Notes: generated from the letters alone by a model not told the origin. Shown: positions 35,678 through 45,682, counted from the first letter of the stretch. The stretch: 64,000 bases of DNA from Mogibacterium sp. (GCA_017431685.1 JAFRKO010000033.1:1-64000); one strand, 5' to 3'. Numbers and translations: made by a program.

Positions 35678-37021
35678 ATGAAACTCAACAATAAAAGGAC
35701 GGTGCTGGTGGGACTTGCGTTCCTGTCGATCTGCGCTTTCTGGCAGATGTACGATAACGTTGTTCCGCTGATACTCACAAAGACATTCCATCTTAATGAG
35801 ACGTTCTCGGGAGCAATAATGGCTGCCGATAACGTGCTGGCTCTGTTCCTGCTTCCGTTCTTCGGCACGCTTTCAGACAGAACGAACACGAAGCTCGGAA
35901 AGAGGACTCCGTACATACTCGGCGGAACACTCGCTGCGGTGATACTTCTGAATATTCTGCCGCTGCTCGATAATTCGTACTATGCGGCGGCGAGCACGGG
36001 CAAGATGGTCGCTTTCGTGGTGGCCCTCGGCCTGTTGCTTATCTCGATGGGCACATACAGGTCGCCGGCGGTAGCGCTGATGCCTGACGTGACACCGAAG
36101 CCGCTGCGCTCGCGCGCAAACGCCATAATAAACCTGATGGGAGCTGTCGGCGGCATCATTTATCTGGCCATCGCTGCGGTTATGTATCCGAATTCAAAGG
36201 TGCAGGGACTCGATCACGTGAATTACCAGCCGCTGTTCATAGTGGTAGCGCTCATTATGGCGGTATCAATCATCGTGATGAAGCTCACCATCAACGAGCC
36301 GAAGCTGGTCGCGGAGAATCAGGCGCTCGAGGCGCAGCATCCGGAGTGGAATCTCGCTGAAGACGACGGTAGCGGCAATGAGGTGCTTCCGGCGAAAGTA
36401 AAGAGAAGTCTCGGGTTCCTGCTGGCATCGATCGCGCTGTGGTTCATCGGATACAATGGAATCACGACATGGTTCACGACATACGTCGACAAGGTGATGG
36501 GGCAGGGCCTCGGCGGGGCGTCCACATGCCTGCTCATAGCGACAGGCGGAGCCATCATCTCGTATATCCCTATCGGCAGCCTGGCTCATAGGATAGGCCG
36601 TAAAAGGACTATAATGATCGGTATCGTGCTGCTGGCATCATGCTTCGCGGCAGGGTATTTCCTGACCACGGCATTCAGTAATATAAACGTGATAATGTTC
36701 GTTGTATTCGCGCTCGTCGGATTCGCCTGGGCGGCTATCAACGTCAACTCGCTGCCTATGGTGGTTGAGATGTGCAGAGGCTCGGATATAGGCAAATTCA
36801 CAGGGTACTATTATACTGCATCCATGGCGGCGCAGGTGGTCACACCTATACTTGCGGGATTCCTCATGAGGAACATCAGCTATAAAGTGCTGTTCCCATA
36901 TGCGGCGCTGTTTGTGCTCTTCAGCTTCATGACCATGACCCAGGTGAAGCACGGTGACGCGGCCCCTGAGGTGAAACACGGACTCGAAGCATACGAAGAT
37001 ATGGAAGATCTTAATGAGTAG
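35678..37021 (+). CDS. Major facilitator superfamily transporter (GPH/SLC45-like)
   Basis: The protein has 447 residues with about 12 helices. The loop 2-3 motif GTLSDRTNTKLGKRTPY and the matching loop 8-9 motif AHRIGRKRTIM are MFS motif A copies. The pattern of early Asp in WQMYDNVVP and the charged loops suggests the GPH cation-symporter or SLC45-like group that moves sugars. A cytosolic loop separates the two six-helix halves. It overlaps the following glycerophosphodiesterase gene by 8 bp, so the pair may take up and process a related substrate. Confidence 0.85.
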   Translation: MKLNNKRTVLVGLAFLSICAFWQMYDNVVPLILTKTFHLNETFSGAIMAADNVLALFLLPFFGTLSDRTNTKLGKRTPYILGGTLAAVILLNILPLLDNSYYAAASTGKMVAFVVALGLLLISMGTYRSPAVALMPDVTPKPLRSRANAIINLMGAVGGIIYLAIAAVMYPNSKVQGLDHVNYQPLFIVVALIMAVSIIVMKLTINEPKLVAENQALEAQHPEWNLAEDDGSGNEVLPAKVKRSLGFLLASIALWFIGYNGITTWFTTYVDKVMGQGLGGASTCLLIATGGAIISYIPIGSLAHRIGRKRTIMIGIVLLASCFAAGYFLTTAFSNINVIMFVVFALVGFAWAAINVNSLPMVVEMCRGSDIGKFTGYYYTASMAAQVVTPILAGFLMRNISYKVLFPYAALFVLFSFMTMTQVKHGDAAPEVKHGLEAYEDMEDLNE

Positions 37022-37829
37022 TGTAAAACATTCGAAAAAGATGAGACACTCAAAACGGCCTTTTAAGCTTGCTGAGCGATATGCGCACAGGGGCTATCAC
37101 GATAAACCGCAGATACCGGAGAATTCGATGGCGGCATTCCGCCGCGCGGTGGAATACGGACTTCCTTCGGAGTTCGATGTGCACCTCATAGCGGACGGGT
37201 CGCTCGTGATTTTCCACGATGACGACCTTGAACGCCAGACGGGTGTGAAGGGCAGCATAGAGGCTTACGACATTACCAACCTGAGAAAGCTCAGGCTAGA
37301 AGGTACGGACGAGGTGATCCCTACATTCGACGAGGTGCTGAACCTTTACGAAGATACAGGCCTTCCGCTCCTCATAGAGCTGAAGTGCGTGAAGGGCAAT
37401 CACAAGGCGCTTGCGAGAGCGGTCGCCGAAAGGCTCGACAGCTACACTGGCGAGTATGTGGTCGAGAGCTTCGATCCGCGGGCACTGATCGAATACCGCA
37501 GACTGAGGCCGGAGGTCATCAGAGGACAGCTCTCGCAGAACTTCTTTAAGAGCAGTGAGGGGCTTCCGTTTTACCAGGTGGTGATTCTGACGAATCTGAT
37601 GCTCAACAGGTTCACGAAGCCGGATTTCATCGCATATAAATTCGCAGACAGAGAAAACCCGGTCCTGAAGTCTATCATCAGAAGGAAGGGCTATGACGAA
37701 GTGTCATGGACCATAAAGTCGGCTGATGAGTTCAGGACAGCGCAAAGGGATGGCAGTATCCCGGTATTTGAACAGATAACGCCGGAGGAGCTGGAGGAGC
37801 TCACTCGCGGAGATGGCAAGGAGGAATGA
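37014..37829 (+). CDS. Glycerophosphodiester phosphodiesterase
   Basis: The protein has 271 residues, cytosolic (no signal peptide). The GDPD signature is present: AHRGYHDKPQIPENS near residue 30, then EFDVHL and FHDDDLERQTGVKG with the catalytic His pair and metal ligands, and LIELK further on. It hydrolyses glycerophosphodiesters to glycerol 3-phosphate and an alcohol. The start codon overlaps the end of the MFS gene, and a small membrane protein gene follows after one base. Confidence 0.9.
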   Translation: MSSVKHSKKMRHSKRPFKLAERYAHRGYHDKPQIPENSMAAFRRAVEYGLPSEFDVHLIADGSLVIFHDDDLERQTGVKGSIEAYDITNLRKLRLEGTDEVIPTFDEVLNLYEDTGLPLLIELKCVKGNHKALARAVAERLDSYTGEYVVESFDPRALIEYRRLRPEVIRGQLSQNFFKSSEGLPFYQVVILTNLMLNRFTKPDFIAYKFADRENPVLKSIIRRKGYDEVSWTIKSADEFRTAQRDGSIPVFEQITPEELEELTRGDGKEE

Positions 37830-37830
37830 A

Positions 37831-38022
37831 ATGACTGAAAAAAGGATGAAGAAGATCCTGAAGAGAAACAGACGCCGCAGAGTGGCACAGGGCATTGGCG
37901 CAGCTGCAGGCGTTGCAGTGTGGACGGTTATTATTGGAGCACTTATGGCCGGAGAGAAAAAACTCGAGGAGTACAAGCCGAAATTTGAGGACATTCCTGA
38001 GAGTGAAAAGCAAGCTGACTGA
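37831..38022 (+). CDS. Small single-helix membrane protein
   Basis: The protein has 63 residues from ATG 37831, which has AAGGAGG eight bases upstream (an earlier in-frame ATG at 37813 lies inside the previous gene). A very basic head (KILKRNRRRR) is followed by one membrane helix (about 22-44) and an acidic and lysine-rich tail. Not recognised. Its position one base after the GDPD stop indicates co-translation. Confidence 0.65.
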   Translation: MTEKRMKKILKRNRRRRVAQGIGAAAGVAVWTVIIGALMAGEKKLEEYKPKFEDIPESEKQAD

Positions 38023-38086
38023 TTCGCTGACCTGTTGGGAAGGCTGCAGCTTGTGAAAGAAGCTTTGATAAAGGAAGGATTCGAAA

Positions 38087-38866
38087 ATGGGGACTAAAAA
38101 GAAGAAAAAGCTTACGCCTGTAGGTATCTGGCACTGGACCCGTCTGATATACAGATCGATATTGTTCCTGTTATTGATATTTGCATATGTCAGGTACAGG
38201 TTTATTTACCATCAGCCATTCGTGATGGGGATCGAGAAGCTTCCGGGCATCATCGTATTCGTATGGACGGTCTACGTCATAGAGATGATATTCCGGTTCT
38301 TCCCGGCAAAGATCGAAAGCCCGGGCTGCCAGAAGCAGTTCGCGCGCAACTATATAAAGACCGGCGAAACGGATGTGATAGTGCATGACAACAACGCCAC
38401 GATGCTTGTGGTGCTCATCTGGATAGTATTCAACGGTATATTCGGCATGCTGCACATGATGGGCATACTCGACGACGGCATAATGATACTGCTCTGCGGA
38501 GCGTACTCTGTATGTGACATGATATGCATCATGTTCTTCTGCCCGTTCCAGTCGTGGTTCCTGAAAAACAAATGCTGCAGCGCGTGCCGCATATATAACT
38601 GGGACTTCGCGATGATGTTCACGCCGCTGTTCTTCGTCAGCAAGACATACACATGGAGTCTTCTGGTGCTGTCGATCGCCCTGCTGATCAGGTGGGAGGT
38701 CACCTTCTACCTGCATCCTGAGAGGTTCTCCGAACACACCAATGCGTATCTCAAGTGCAGCAACTGCACTGAGAAGCTTTGCGTGCACAAAAAGCAGCTT
38801 CACAGACTCTGGAAGCAGATTGAGGAATACAGCGATAAAAAGCTGAAGCAGCTTGAGCTCAAATAG
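38087..38866 (+). CDS. Multi-pass membrane protein with cytosolic Cys clusters, unknown function
   Basis: The protein has 259 residues with an AAGGAAGG site. It has five or six helices and Cys-rich segments: KNKCCSACRIYNWDF in the middle and LKCSNCTEKLCVHKK near the C-terminus, which could bind Zn or an iron-sulfur cluster. The HPER segment and paired Cys motifs look conserved but I do not recognise the family. It precedes the E2-like protein by 83 bp and may share its transcript. Confidence 0.6.
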   Translation: MGTKKKKKLTPVGIWHWTRLIYRSILFLLLIFAYVRYRFIYHQPFVMGIEKLPGIIVFVWTVYVIEMIFRFFPAKIESPGCQKQFARNYIKTGETDVIVHDNNATMLVVLIWIVFNGIFGMLHMMGILDDGIMILLCGAYSVCDMICIMFFCPFQSWFLKNKCCSACRIYNWDFAMMFTPLFFVSKTYTWSLLVLSIALLIRWEVTFYLHPERFSEHTNAYLKCSNCTEKLCVHKKQLHRLWKQIEEYSDKKLKQLELK

Positions 38867-38949
38867 CAGCCGTATAAACGGCAAAATTTCAATAAAATGT
38901 TAATAAATGACCGGCCGGAAACCGGTCTGAAAATTAGAGAGGAAATAAA

Positions 38950-39807
38950 ATGAGAAACAAGAGAAGAGACGGAAAAAGAGTAAGATGGCCGGACGGATAT
39001 CATAATATACTGCCGTACATCATGCCTAAGAGAACTGAGGCAGAGGTATCCATGACAGAGCAGTTCGATGTCACGGATCTGGTGAAGTACATGGCAGAGC
39101 GCAATGAGAAGGAGGGGACCAACCTCAAGATTTTCCATGCTATCTGCACAGCGGTCGCGAGGACGATTTACCACAGACCCAAGCTGAACTATTTCATCTC
39201 GGGCAGAACATATTATGAGAGACCTGACATCACGCTGTCCTTCGTGGTGAAGCAGAAATTCGAGGACGAAGCAGAGGAGACGCTGATGTTCCTCAAGGTC
39301 GATCCGGACATGAATTTCGACTCGATCTCCAGGCTCATCGTCGGCGATGTCAAGAAGGTGCGCAAGGAGAAGAGCAACGATCTCGACAAGCTCATGGATT
39401 TCTTCGGCAGTCTGCCGAGGCCTTTCCTGGAGGCATTTTTCGGCACTCTCAGAAGACTTGAATACCACGGCATCATGCCTAAGGCGCTTACTGCAGGTGA
39501 TCCGAACTACTCATCCGTGCTTCTCTCGAACCTCGGATCCATCAGGTCGGATTCCTGCTATCACCATCTGAGCAATTACGGAACATGCTCGGTTATGATA
39601 ACCATAGGTGTGCTCCACAAAGAGCAGAAGCTGATGGAAGACGGCTCATGGCAGCCGAGAGACGTTATCAACTGCACGTTCACGATCGACGAAAGACTCG
39701 CAGACGGATTCTATTATGCGAAGTCGCTGCGCATTGCAAAGTACATGCTCGAGCATCCTGAAGTGATGAACGAGCCGATCAGCAAACCTGTACCGGTAGA
39801 GCTGTAA
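38950..39807 (+). CDS. Stand-alone 2-oxoacid dehydrogenase E2-like acyltransferase fold protein
   Basis: The protein has 285 residues with a GAGAGGAA site. The length and fold pattern match the E2/chloramphenicol acetyltransferase catalytic domain without lipoyl or subunit-binding domains. The usual catalytic motif DHRxxDG reads DERLADG here, so the active-site His is replaced by Glu. Other features are the N-terminal FDVTDLVKYM helix and the SNLGSI segment, which resembles the E2 core. It may be a regulatory or altered-chemistry member. Function unassigned. Confidence 0.7.
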   Translation: MRNKRRDGKRVRWPDGYHNILPYIMPKRTEAEVSMTEQFDVTDLVKYMAERNEKEGTNLKIFHAICTAVARTIYHRPKLNYFISGRTYYERPDITLSFVVKQKFEDEAEETLMFLKVDPDMNFDSISRLIVGDVKKVRKEKSNDLDKLMDFFGSLPRPFLEAFFGTLRRLEYHGIMPKALTAGDPNYSSVLLSNLGSIRSDSCYHHLSNYGTCSVMITIGVLHKEQKLMEDGSWQPRDVINCTFTIDERLADGFYYAKSLRIAKYMLEHPEVMNEPISKPVPVEL

Positions 39808-39832
39808 TGAGGGTTTCATTTGAAGGGTGAAA

Positions 39833-41191
39833 ATGATGAGTAGAGAAAAGAGAACCGAAAAGCACCTGGCGCCGGAGGCAAAAAAGAGGAAAAAGCGCGG
39901 ACTCTGGTGGAAGATCCCTGTGTGGATCGTGATCGTTGCGGCAGTCCTCGCCGGTTCAGCTATGCTTGTGAACTACGGAGTGTCGCTCCATCTGAGACAT
40001 TACATCAGCAGCTTCGAGCCTGTCGACTACAGCGGTGTGGACAGGGTGGTGCCTGAGAAAGATCCGCAGACGGGCTATTACACTTTCACGACGGACAGAG
40101 ATCTGAAGATAATGATGCTCACAGACATCCACCTTGGAGGCGGATTCTGGAGCCGTGAGAAGGACCGCAAGACCGTTTACGAGATCATAACCATGCTGCA
40201 GAAGGAGAAGCCTGACCTCGTCATTCTAGACGGCGACAACACATTTGCGGTGCCGGGACCTGTCTACAACGGCGGAGGTACGCTCAATAACTACATGGCG
40301 GCTAAAGACGTGATCACTATCTTCAACCACGAAGGTGTGTACTTCTCAACGGTATTCGGCAACCACGACACTGAGGTGTTTGATTATACCGGCAGGCAGA
40401 AGCTCGGCCAGCTTTACATGAATGACAGATTTGAGTACTGCATCTTCGATCAGAATTTCACTGACGGCGGAGATCTTCCTTCGGTCAGCAATCAGATCAT
40501 CCAGGTGAAGAATACAAAAGGAGAGCTGACAAAGGCCCTTTTGCTTATCGACAGCAACGCCTATGTAGATAACAGCATCAAAGCTGTTCTCGACTGGAAC
40601 TACGACATCATCAGGGATTCGACTGTCGACTGGGCGGCGGAGTCGATCACGGCTCTCGGAAGTCCTGAAACAGTAGCGTTCTTCCACATCCCGGTCAGCG
40701 AGTACAGGATCGCGTACGAGGAACTCGATGAGAACGACTGGAAGGACACGAAAGACACAAAGTACATCTCGGGAGTCTGGGATGAGCTGATAGATGACAG
40801 CACAGACAGCCGCATATGGCACGGAGGTATCACGAAGGAGGGACCTCTCGAAGACATCGACAAGTTCTTTGAGACCCTGGGTCCTGACGGCCTTGATGTG
40901 CTTGAAGCCTGCTACTGCGGTCATGATCATGTGAATAATGCGATGGTCAATTACAGAGGCGTAGATCTGTGCTACGGTTACTCAATAGACAATCTGGCGT
41001 ATAAGGATATCAACTACTCCGGCGCGCAGAGGGGAGCTACTGTCATCACGATTGGAGCTGACGGAAAGAGGACTACGAAATATAAGAACGCATATAGAGA
41101 CTACGGTGTGCCGACAGATGAATTCGTAGATGTATATACAGATAAGCTGTACTTTGAAGGCGGCATGCCTGAAGGGGTGCTGATGCCATAA
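39833..41191 (+). CDS. Membrane-anchored calcineurin-like metallophosphoesterase
   Basis: The protein has 452 residues. ATG 39833 has AAGGG five bases upstream; a GTG at 39827 is less likely. A basic head and one helix (about 27-48) place the catalytic part outside the cell. Metal motifs are complete: TDIHLGG, LDGDN, GNHDTE, FHIP and GHDH, as in purple-acid/calcineurin-like phosphatases. Probable substrates are phosphate esters or phospholipid-like compounds at the surface. It follows the E2-like gene by 25 bp. Confidence 0.88.
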   Translation: MMSREKRTEKHLAPEAKKRKKRGLWWKIPVWIVIVAAVLAGSAMLVNYGVSLHLRHYISSFEPVDYSGVDRVVPEKDPQTGYYTFTTDRDLKIMMLTDIHLGGGFWSREKDRKTVYEIITMLQKEKPDLVILDGDNTFAVPGPVYNGGGTLNNYMAAKDVITIFNHEGVYFSTVFGNHDTEVFDYTGRQKLGQLYMNDRFEYCIFDQNFTDGGDLPSVSNQIIQVKNTKGELTKALLLIDSNAYVDNSIKAVLDWNYDIIRDSTVDWAAESITALGSPETVAFFHIPVSEYRIAYEELDENDWKDTKDTKYISGVWDELIDDSTDSRIWHGGITKEGPLEDIDKFFETLGPDGLDVLEACYCGHDHVNNAMVNYRGVDLCYGYSIDNLAYKDINYSGAQRGATVITIGADGKRTTKYKNAYRDYGVPTDEFVDVYTDKLYFEGGMPEGVLMP

Positions 41192-41308
41192 AAGAAATAA
41201 ATAAGACTGCAGATTAGTATTGCTCAGTACATGCAAAGCACCCTTACGGAAAGCAGTAACATGCCGTTAAGAGGGCAGACTGAGTTATTGAGAGGAAAGG
41301 GTATAAGG

Positions 41309-43678
41309 ATGGCAGGACCGGGCAGAATGGGACCTATGCACTTCCTCACTGAGGAAGAAAAACAGAATATGCCTAAGGTTACTAAGGCGCTGCTTGCCAG
41401 GATACTGGGATATCTGAAACCGTACTGGCTGCAGTTTATTTTCGTATTTATCGCGATACTGCTGTCGGCGACCGTCGGGCTTTTCCCGTCTATCATTACC
41501 GGCCGCATCGTCGATGAAGCGCTGGTTGGCAAAAATATGGAGCTTCTCATACAGCTCCTGCTTATGGCGTTCGCGGCGCTGACGGTGAGCCAGCTGGTAG
41601 GCGTTCTTGAGAACTATATCAACGCGTGGATCTCGCAGCGCATCATCTTTGACATGCGCAACCAGATGTACAGACATCTGCAGTACATGCCGCACTCATT
41701 CTTCACCACGGAGAAGCAGGGCGACATCATTACGCGTATGAACACGGATATAAGCGGCGTGAGTTCAGTAATCAGCGGCACGCTCTCAAATATCGTTAGC
41801 AATGTCGCAACTGTGATCACGACTCTGGTGGCGCTCTTCAGCATGAGCGCTCCGCTTGCTCTGGTGGGCATCGCGGTCATTCCTCTGCTGGTGCTTCCGA
41901 CAAGGACAGCAGGCCGCACACGATGGAAATACCTTACGCAGAGTCAGGCAAAAAGTGACGAGCTCAACCAGAAGATAGACGAGACACTGTCGGTCAGCGG
42001 CTCGATGCTCGTAAAGATATTCACGCGCGAGCAGAAGGAGTACGACGACTTCGTAAAGGTCAACAAGGAGGTAACCGACCTCAATCTCAAGGAGCAGAGG
42101 TCTGGCCAGCTCTTCCGCGTGGTCATGGGAATGTTCACGCAGCTGGGGCCGCTCCTCATATATTTCGCAGGCGGATACTTTATCATCAGACAGATCGATA
42201 CAACTCTGACAGTAGGCGTCATCACTGCAACGGTAGCTCTCATAAACAGACTTTACAGACCAATCGAGCAGCTGATGAATATCTCCGTCGATTTCACACG
42301 TTCTCTTGCGCTGTTCACACGTATCTTCGACTACTTCGACAGAGAGAATACGATCGTTTCCCCTGAAAACGGCAGTAAACCTGACGTCGACAACAGGCCG
42401 ATAACTTACGAACATGTAGCGTTCAGCTACAATCCTGAGAACCCGATCCTTACGGACGTAAATTTCGAGGTGCCGGGCGGAAGCATGTACGCTATAGTCG
42501 GACCTTCGGGTTCGGGCAAGTCAACGGTAGTGAATCTCATACCAAGACTTTATGATGTATGCGCAGGCTCTGTGAAGATCGCGGACGTCGATGTTCGCGA
42601 CTTCGACCTCACATATCTTAGGGAACAGATAGGCGTAGTGACACAGGAGTCGTATCTCTTCAACGGCAACATACTTGAGAATCTCCGGTATGCTAAGAGC
42701 GATGCCACTATGGAAGAGATCGAAGAGGCGTGCCGCATTGCCAACATACACGAATTCATAAGCAATCAGCCTGACGGATATCTGACTCAGGTGGGCAACC
42801 GCGGACTGAAGCTCTCCGGCGGCGAGAAGCAGAGACTGTCGCTTGCGAGAGTTATACTGAAGGATCCGAAAATCCTCATACTCGATGAAGCTACATCGGC
42901 TCTCGACTCGATCTCGGAGAATTCGATACAGGATGCTCTCGAGCAGATGATGGTCGGTCGTACGAGCATTGTCATCGCGCACAGACTGTCTACCATACTC
43001 AAGGCGGACAGGATCCTCGTGGTGAAGGACGGAGTGATAGCTGAGCAGGGTACCCACGAAGAGCTTCTCAGGCTCGGAGGTACATACAAGGAACTCTACG
43101 AGACACAGTTCCGCCAGGCCATCGACAGCGAAGCAGCCAGAAACAGTGCGGAAGAAGCGGGAGAGAGCGACGGTCTGGATATACAGACCCTGTCGACGCA
43201 GTACACTGTAAGAAAGATCACCGAATCGGACATTTCGCCTGTTTACAGGCTGGCAAAGTCCAACAGAAGATATTACAGATATCTTGGGAGGATCCCAACA
43301 AGAGAGAGCCTCACGGAGATCATTTCCGAGGTCCCTGAAGGTGTCTCTCCGGTCTGCAAACACTTTGTAGGATTTTATGATGAGTACGGCGTTCTTGTTG
43401 CGTTAATGGACCTCATCACCGGATATCCTGAGAGTGATGATGCGTTTATAGGCTGGCTTATGGTTGACGGAGAGATGCAGGGCATGGGCATTGGCTCGGG
43501 TATTTTTGCCGATGTGCGTGCTGCGATGAAGGCGGCGGGTTATGACTATATGTCGCTCGCTGTAATAAAGAAGAATGAAGAGGCTCTGAAATTCTGGAAT
43601 GAGCAGGGCTTCAAGGTTGTGGAAGAGACGGTCAGTTCTGACGGATACGAAGTGTACAGAATGGCCAGGGATATATAA
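41309..43678 (+). CDS. ABC exporter (TMD-NBD) fused to a C-terminal GNAT acetyltransferase domain
   Basis: The protein has 789 residues from ATG 41309, served by AGGAAAGG; the frame stays open 26 codons upstream without a ribosome site. Six helices (about 20-310) are followed by an ABC ATPase with Walker A GPSGSGKST, signature LSGGEKQRLS, Walker B ILILDEATSALD and the His switch (IVIAHRL). After a linker (about 590-615) comes a GNAT fold (about 620-789) with the acetyl-CoA loop QGMGIGSGIF and a KFWNEQGF end. The exporter half resembles multidrug or lipid exporters working as homodimers. The frame is continuous and is followed at once by a separate GNAT gene. Confidence 0.85.
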   Translation: MAGPGRMGPMHFLTEEEKQNMPKVTKALLARILGYLKPYWLQFIFVFIAILLSATVGLFPSIITGRIVDEALVGKNMELLIQLLLMAFAALTVSQLVGVLENYINAWISQRIIFDMRNQMYRHLQYMPHSFFTTEKQGDIITRMNTDISGVSSVISGTLSNIVSNVATVITTLVALFSMSAPLALVGIAVIPLLVLPTRTAGRTRWKYLTQSQAKSDELNQKIDETLSVSGSMLVKIFTREQKEYDDFVKVNKEVTDLNLKEQRSGQLFRVVMGMFTQLGPLLIYFAGGYFIIRQIDTTLTVGVITATVALINRLYRPIEQLMNISVDFTRSLALFTRIFDYFDRENTIVSPENGSKPDVDNRPITYEHVAFSYNPENPILTDVNFEVPGGSMYAIVGPSGSGKSTVVNLIPRLYDVCAGSVKIADVDVRDFDLTYLREQIGVVTQESYLFNGNILENLRYAKSDATMEEIEEACRIANIHEFISNQPDGYLTQVGNRGLKLSGGEKQRLSLARVILKDPKILILDEATSALDSISENSIQDALEQMMVGRTSIVIAHRLSTILKADRILVVKDGVIAEQGTHEELLRLGGTYKELYETQFRQAIDSEAARNSAEEAGESDGLDIQTLSTQYTVRKITESDISPVYRLAKSNRRYYRYLGRIPTRESLTEIISEVPEGVSPVCKHFVGFYDEYGVLVALMDLITGYPESDDAFIGWLMVDGEMQGMGIGSGIFADVRAAMKAAGYDYMSLAVIKKNEEALKFWNEQGFKVVEETVSSDGYEVYRMARDI

Positions 43679-44212
43679 ATGGAAAAAGGACTGAGATTCA
43701 GAAAAGCAAAAAAGGAAGATATTGATGCCATAGTAAGAATATACGACCGTACGCATGATGCAGAAGAGGCCGGACTGACCACCACGGGATGGGTCAGGGG
43801 GATCTATCCCGTGAGGGAAGTAGCTGAGGGATCGATCGGGCGTGACGATATGTATGTGGCTGAATACGATGGCAAGGTGGTTGCGACAGGCATCATCAAC
43901 AAGACTCAGGTGAATGTATATCTCGACTGTGACTGGGAGTATAAGGCACCTGATGACAAGGTGTGCGTGCTGCATACCCTGGCAGTCGATCCGGATGCCA
44001 GAGGCATGGGTGTAGGACCGGCTTTCGTGAGGTTCTATGAGAAGACCGCTGAGGAATGGGACTGCGATGTGCTGAGGATAGATACCAATGCCCGCAACAA
44101 AAGAGCGCGCAGGATGTACGCCACACTCGGGTATGTCGAGACCGACATAATACCGACTGTGTTCAACGGAATAAGAGATGTTGACCTGGTGCTGATGGAG
44201 AAGAAAATATAG
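43679..44212 (+). CDS. GNAT-family N-acetyltransferase
   Basis: The protein has 177 residues, starting immediately after the stop of the ABC-GNAT gene (AGGGA in the previous coding end acts as ribosome site). The GNAT core is clear: LHTLAVDPDARGMGVGPAFV with the acetyl-CoA pyrophosphate loop, then NKRARRMYATLGYV. Substrate unknown. Adjacent GNAT domains, one fused and one free, suggest modification of a substrate handled by the exporter or of the same resistance target. Confidence 0.85.
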   Translation: MEKGLRFRKAKKEDIDAIVRIYDRTHDAEEAGLTTTGWVRGIYPVREVAEGSIGRDDMYVAEYDGKVVATGIINKTQVNVYLDCDWEYKAPDDKVCVLHTLAVDPDARGMGVGPAFVRFYEKTAEEWDCDVLRIDTNARNKRARRMYATLGYVETDIIPTVFNGIRDVDLVLMEKKI

Positions 44213-44254
44213 AAAAGAAGCGACGATGTTGCGCGACATGTAAAACAGAAATAT

Positions 44255-45601
44255 ATGGGGCAGTTAAGTATTTTTGATAATGCGAATAATGATAATCAGC
44301 CGCTCGCTGCGAGGATGCGTCCGAGGAATTTTGATGAGTTCGTCGGCCAGCAGCATCTCGTGGGAGAGGGTAAGGTGCTGCGCAATCTTATAGAGCGTGA
44401 CAGTGTTTCCTCGATGATTTTCTGGGGGCCGCCGGGCGTGGGCAAGACTACGCTGGCGCAGATAATCGCAGCCAGGACAGATGCGCAGTTCATCACTTTC
44501 AGTGCTGTGACAAGCGGAATCAAAGACATCAAGACGGTGATGCAGCAGGCAGACAAAATGACAGCCATTGGTGCCCGCACCATCGTTTTTGTGGATGAGA
44601 TCCACAGATTCAACAAGGCGCAGCAGGATGCCTTTCTGCCGTTCGTTGAGAAGGGCAGCATAATACTGATTGGCGCTACTACTGAGAATCCTTCGTTTGA
44701 GGTGAACGGCGCTTTGCTTTCAAGATGCAAGGTGTTTGTGCTGCATCAGCTCAGCCCTGAGGACATCGCGCAGCTGATCAAAAACGCTGTCTCAGACCCG
44801 AGAGGCTTCGGCGGCCAGGATCTTCGCATCAGTGATGATGTCGTAAGCGCGCTGGCATCGTTCGCCAACGGTGACGCAAGGACCGCGCTCTCGACGCTCG
44901 ATATGATGGTGCTGAACGCAGATCATTCGAGTGATCCTGCGGACGGGCACGAGGTGATCACCGTAACGACTGAAGACTTTGAGCAGTGCACTTCGAGGAA
45001 GTCGCTGCTATACGATAAGCAGGGGGAGGAGCACTATAATCTTATTTCGGCCCTTCACAAATCTATGAGGAATTCCGATGCGGATGCCGCGGTCTACTGG
45101 CTGGCGCGCATGCTGGAGTCGGGCGAGGATCCGATGTATATAGCGCGCCGCGTTACAAGGTTTGCTGCTGAAGACGTCGGCCTCGCTGATCCGAGAGCTC
45201 TGGAGCTCTCGGTGGCGGCATTCCAGGCATGTCATCTGATAGGAATGCCGGAGTGCAGCGTGCACCTCACCGAGGCCGTCATATATAACGCGCTTGCTCC
45301 GAAATCCAACGCCATGGAGGTTGCATATATGCAGGCGGCGCGCGATGCCAACGAGCACTTTGCCGAACCTGTTCCGCTTCATATACGCAATGCTCCTACA
45401 AAGCTTATGAAGGAGCTCGACTATGGAAAGGGCTATATCTATGCCCATGATACCGAAGACAAGATAGCTGATATGGAATGTCTGCCGGACAACCTCCGTG
45501 GCACGGAATACTATCATCCTGGTAATCAGGGGTTCGAGCCGCGCTTTAAAGAACGCTATGAAGCCATCAGAAAGTGGAGAGAAGAGCACAGAAAAAAGTG
45601 A
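44255..45601 (+). CDS. rarA: Replication-associated recombination protein A
   Basis: The protein has 448 residues, the usual length. The AAA+ domain has Walker A GPPGVGKTT, Walker B IVFVDEIHRF, sensor 1 (GATTENPSF) and the family signature ARMRPRNFDEFVGQQHLVG at the start, and a C-terminal tetramerisation region follows (SAVHSL-like SALHKSMRNSDADAA). It acts at stalled replication forks. The ribosome site is weak. A weak hairpin (GCTGCGT... ATGCAGC) follows the gene. Confidence 0.93.
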   Translation: MGQLSIFDNANNDNQPLAARMRPRNFDEFVGQQHLVGEGKVLRNLIERDSVSSMIFWGPPGVGKTTLAQIIAARTDAQFITFSAVTSGIKDIKTVMQQADKMTAIGARTIVFVDEIHRFNKAQQDAFLPFVEKGSIILIGATTENPSFEVNGALLSRCKVFVLHQLSPEDIAQLIKNAVSDPRGFGGQDLRISDDVVSALASFANGDARTALSTLDMMVLNADHSSDPADGHEVITVTTEDFEQCTSRKSLLYDKQGEEHYNLISALHKSMRNSDADAAVYWLARMLESGEDPMYIARRVTRFAAEDVGLADPRALELSVAAFQACHLIGMPECSVHLTEAVIYNALAPKSNAMEVAYMQAARDANEHFAEPVPLHIRNAPTKLMKELDYGKGYIYAHDTEDKIADMECLPDNLRGTEYYHPGNQGFEPRFKERYEAIRKWREEHRKK

Positions 45602-45682
45602 TAAAAACGCTGCGTTCCTGGGATGCAGCCTAAAGGGGATCAGAGAATAATCACATCTCATATCTGAGAAAAGGGGGGTACT

